Part shown: one piece after another, positions 6,187 through 7,552 of the stretch
How the letters are laid out: every line of letters starts with the position of its first letter
Position numbering within the stretch: the first letter of the stretch is position 1
NCBI GenBank assembly: GCA_020445245.1
Contig: JAGRHB010000085.1
Location: 1-7,552 of the forward strand
Direction of reading: 5' to 3'
DNA length: 7,552 nucleotides
DNA from: Gammaproteobacteria bacterium
GTDB taxonomy: Bacteria; Pseudomonadota; Gammaproteobacteria; Chromatiales; Sedimenticolaceae
Program-made: the position numbers and the translations under genes
The notes under the pieces: model-generated
What the model was told of the DNA's origin: nothing
Database searches by the model: none
What the model saw: the letters and a program-made list of their open reading frames with translations, nothing else

Positions 6187-7509
6187 ATGGAGCTTACCAT
6201 CGGTTCCGCGCGCAGGCTGGGCATTATCATGCTCGCCGCAGTCGTCGTCCTGATTCCGTCCATGCGGCAACCTGTCGCCGAGGAAGCCGCGACATCGAAG
6301 ACATTTTCGCAGCAGGAGCTCGACGAAGTGCTGGCGCCCATCGCGCTCTATCCGGATGCCCTGCTGGCCCAGGTATTGATGGCGTCGACCTACCCGATGG
6401 AAGTCGTCGAGGCCGCACGTTGGGCGAAGGCCAACCCGAACCTGAAGGACAAGGCGCTGGAAGACGCATTGCAGGAGCAGAGCTGGGATCCGGCGGTCAA
6501 GGCCATTGTCGCAGTACCGCAGGTGCTGACGATGATGGATGAAAAGCTCGACTGGACACAAAAACTCGGCGACGCCTTTCTCTCGCAACAGGAGGAGGTC
6601 ATGCAGACAGTGCAGAACCTGCGAGGGAAGGCCAAAGACGCCGGCAACCTCGAGACCACGAGCCAACAGGTAGTGAAGACCGAGGAGCAAGGCGGTCAGA
6701 CCGTGGTCATCATCGAATCCGCCGAGCCGGAGAAGGTCTACGTGCCCGTCTACAACCCGACGGTCATCTACGGGTCTTGGTGGTACCCGGCTCCTCCGCC
6801 GTACTATTACTACCCACCGGGCTACGTGGCTGGCCCCGGCCTGTGGTTTACCGCGGGCGTCATCGTCGGTGGTGCGATCTGGGGCGGCTGCAACTGGGGC
6901 CGCAACGAGATCAATATCAACGTAAACAAGTACAACAGCTTCAATCGCACGAACATCAAGACCGGCGATTGGAACCACAACCCGAGTCATCGCAAGGGCG
7001 TGTCATACCGCGACCAGACGACTGCGCAAAAATACGGTCGCGGCAGCGACAGGGCGGCCGCGCAGTCGCGCGAACAGTTCCGCGGGCGCGCCGACAAGGG
7101 CCGTGCGGAGCTGGGATCGATGGACCGCGGACAACTCGACAAGAAAGTTCAGGCCGCCGACCGCGCGAGCCGCGACCTCGGGTCAAAGACAGGCGATCTG
7201 TCCAAGGGCGCCGGCCGTGACATGGGAACAGCCACGCGCGACCTCGGCGCGTCAAACCGTGATCTGGGCTCCCTCGGGGGAGGTAGTGCCGCAGGCCGGG
7301 ACCCCGGCAAGGCCGGCTCGCGCGATCTCGGTTCACACGCAGGCAGCGGAGCCGCCACCCGTTCGGGCAGCAGCGTTTCCCGAGGCGGCGGATTCTCCGG
7401 CGTCGGCAGCGGGGCATCGACCCGGGCGGCGAGCTCACGCGGCACCGCGAGTTTCGGCAGCGGCAGGGGCGCCGGCGGCGGCATGCGCAGCGGCGGGCGT
7501 GGCAGGTAA
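6187..7509 (+). CDS. DUF3300 domain protein, exported, with Arg/Gly/Ser-rich repeat tail
   Basis: A 440-residue protein of unknown function. A basic N-terminus (ARR at 8-10) and hydrophobic core (11-23) form a likely signal peptide, so the product should reach the periplasm or outer envelope. The DUF3300 core follows. It includes FSQQELDEVLAPIALYPDALLAQVLMASTYP (40-70), the RWAKANPNLK stretch (78-87), WDPAVKAIVAVPQVLTMM (100-117) and VYVPVYNPTVIYG (184-196). Next come an aromatic tract WWYPAPPPYYYYPPGY (198-213), a Gly-rich hydrophobic patch (215-238), INVNKYNSFN (244-253) and WNHNPSHRKGVSYRD (262-276). From about 280 onward the sequence is low complexity and probably disordered, rich in Arg, Gly, Ser and Ala, with six RD(L/M/P)G units. 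The start is fixed by GGAG six bases before ATG. A further gene starts 20 bases downstream. DUF3300 genes are commonly paired with DUF2950 genes, which suggests an operon. Confidence 0.92.
   Translation: MELTIGSARRLGIIMLAAVVVLIPSMRQPVAEEAATSKTFSQQELDEVLAPIALYPDALLAQVLMASTYPMEVVEAARWAKANPNLKDKALEDALQEQSWDPAVKAIVAVPQVLTMMDEKLDWTQKLGDAFLSQQEEVMQTVQNLRGKAKDAGNLETTSQQVVKTEEQGGQTVVIIESAEPEKVYVPVYNPTVIYGSWWYPAPPPYYYYPPGYVAGPGLWFTAGVIVGGAIWGGCNWGRNEININVNKYNSFNRTNIKTGDWNHNPSHRKGVSYRDQTTAQKYGRGSDRAAAQSREQFRGRADKGRAELGSMDRGQLDKKVQAADRASRDLGSKTGDLSKGAGRDMGTATRDLGASNRDLGSLGGGSAAGRDPGKAGSRDLGSHAGSGAATRSGSSVSRGGGFSGVGSGASTRAASSRGTASFGSGRGAGGGMRSGGRGR
7171..7332 (+). repeat. RD-x-G peptide repeats in the DUF3300 tail
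   Basis: Six units of Arg-Asp-(Leu, Met or Pro)-Gly occur at protein residues 329, 344, 351, 358, 371 and 379, mostly preceded by Ser, Thr, Asn or Gly. Spacing is irregular (15, 7, 7, 13 and 8 residues), and the DNA copies differ in codon use, so this is a protein-level repeat rather than a recent tandem duplication. The acid-base alternation suggests a flexible, charge-balanced tail. Confidence 0.7.
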
Positions 7510-7516
7510 CGGATCC

Positions 7517-7520
7517 GGAG
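7517..7520 (+). promoter_or_regulatory. Ribosome binding site of the truncated last gene
   Basis: GGAG lies eight bases before the ATG at 7529 and seven bases after the DUF3300 stop. It is the main evidence that a second gene of the same transcript begins here. Confidence 0.6.
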
Positions 7521-7528
7521 AACTCGAA

Positions 7529-7552
7529 ATGCAAACCAGACTAGGTCCAATC
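7529..7552 (+). CDS. Start of a downstream gene, possibly DUF2950 (cut by window edge)
   Basis: Eight codons are visible (MQTRLGPI), with no stop before the right edge. ATG 7529 is preceded by GGAG at the right distance and lies 19 bases after the DUF3300 stop, so translation from the same transcript is likely. A basic residue followed by apolar ones would fit the beginning of a signal peptide. The DUF2950 suggestion rests only on the common pairing of DUF3300 and DUF2950 genes, and nothing in eight residues can confirm it. Confidence 0.55.

Noticed and set aside
6136..6990. Minus-strand open frame of 284 codons over the DUF3300 gene
   Set aside because: It is antisense to recognisable DUF3300 motifs, and its product lacks any family resemblance.

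Overview
The window looks like chromosomal housekeeping DNA from a GC-rich proteobacterium, most likely a gammaproteobacterium. The ornithine decarboxylase closely matches my recollection of the Pseudomonas type, the SAM synthetase is bacterial MetK, and SpoIIAA-like, AI-2E and DUF3300 genes are common in this group. I see no tRNA, rRNA, insertion sequence, integrase, phage gene or CRISPR array. Placement below class level is not possible from the sequence alone.

Layout. Positions 1-263 (minus) carry the N-terminal part of a 'host attachment protein' (baeRF-like) gene that runs off the left edge. A divergent gap of about 0.35-0.4 kb follows. Then comes a fold-III PLP ornithine decarboxylase (plus strand, probably GTG 671 to 1834), ended by a textbook intrinsic terminator at 1859-1879. 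Facing it is a minus-strand group. Read in transcription order, it holds a SpoIIAA-like protein (4648-4259), an uncharacterised 335-residue coiled-coil protein (4130-3123) and metK (3082-1907). The last two are 40 bases apart and probably co-transcribed. Divergent from the SpoIIAA-like gene is an AI-2E family membrane protein (4904-6004). After a 182-base gap comes a secreted DUF3300 protein with an Arg/Gly/Ser-rich repeat tail (6187-7509). At 7529 a further gene begins with a good ribosome binding site and is cut by the right edge. Because DUF3300 genes are often followed by DUF2950 genes, I predict DUF2950 there, but only eight codons are visible.

How the genes relate. The clearest link is metabolic. 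Ornithine decarboxylase makes putrescine and MetK makes S-adenosylmethionine, the two precursors of spermidine. They are convergent and separated by a terminator, so they are neighbours rather than an operon. The other genes have no demonstrated functional tie to them.

I do not see a convincing new defence or mobile system. The points most worth a second look are the unnamed coiled-coil protein upstream of metK, substitutions in the MetK gating loop, a 17-codon open frame just upstream of the decarboxylase, and the RD-x-G repeat tail of the DUF3300 protein with its truncated downstream partner.
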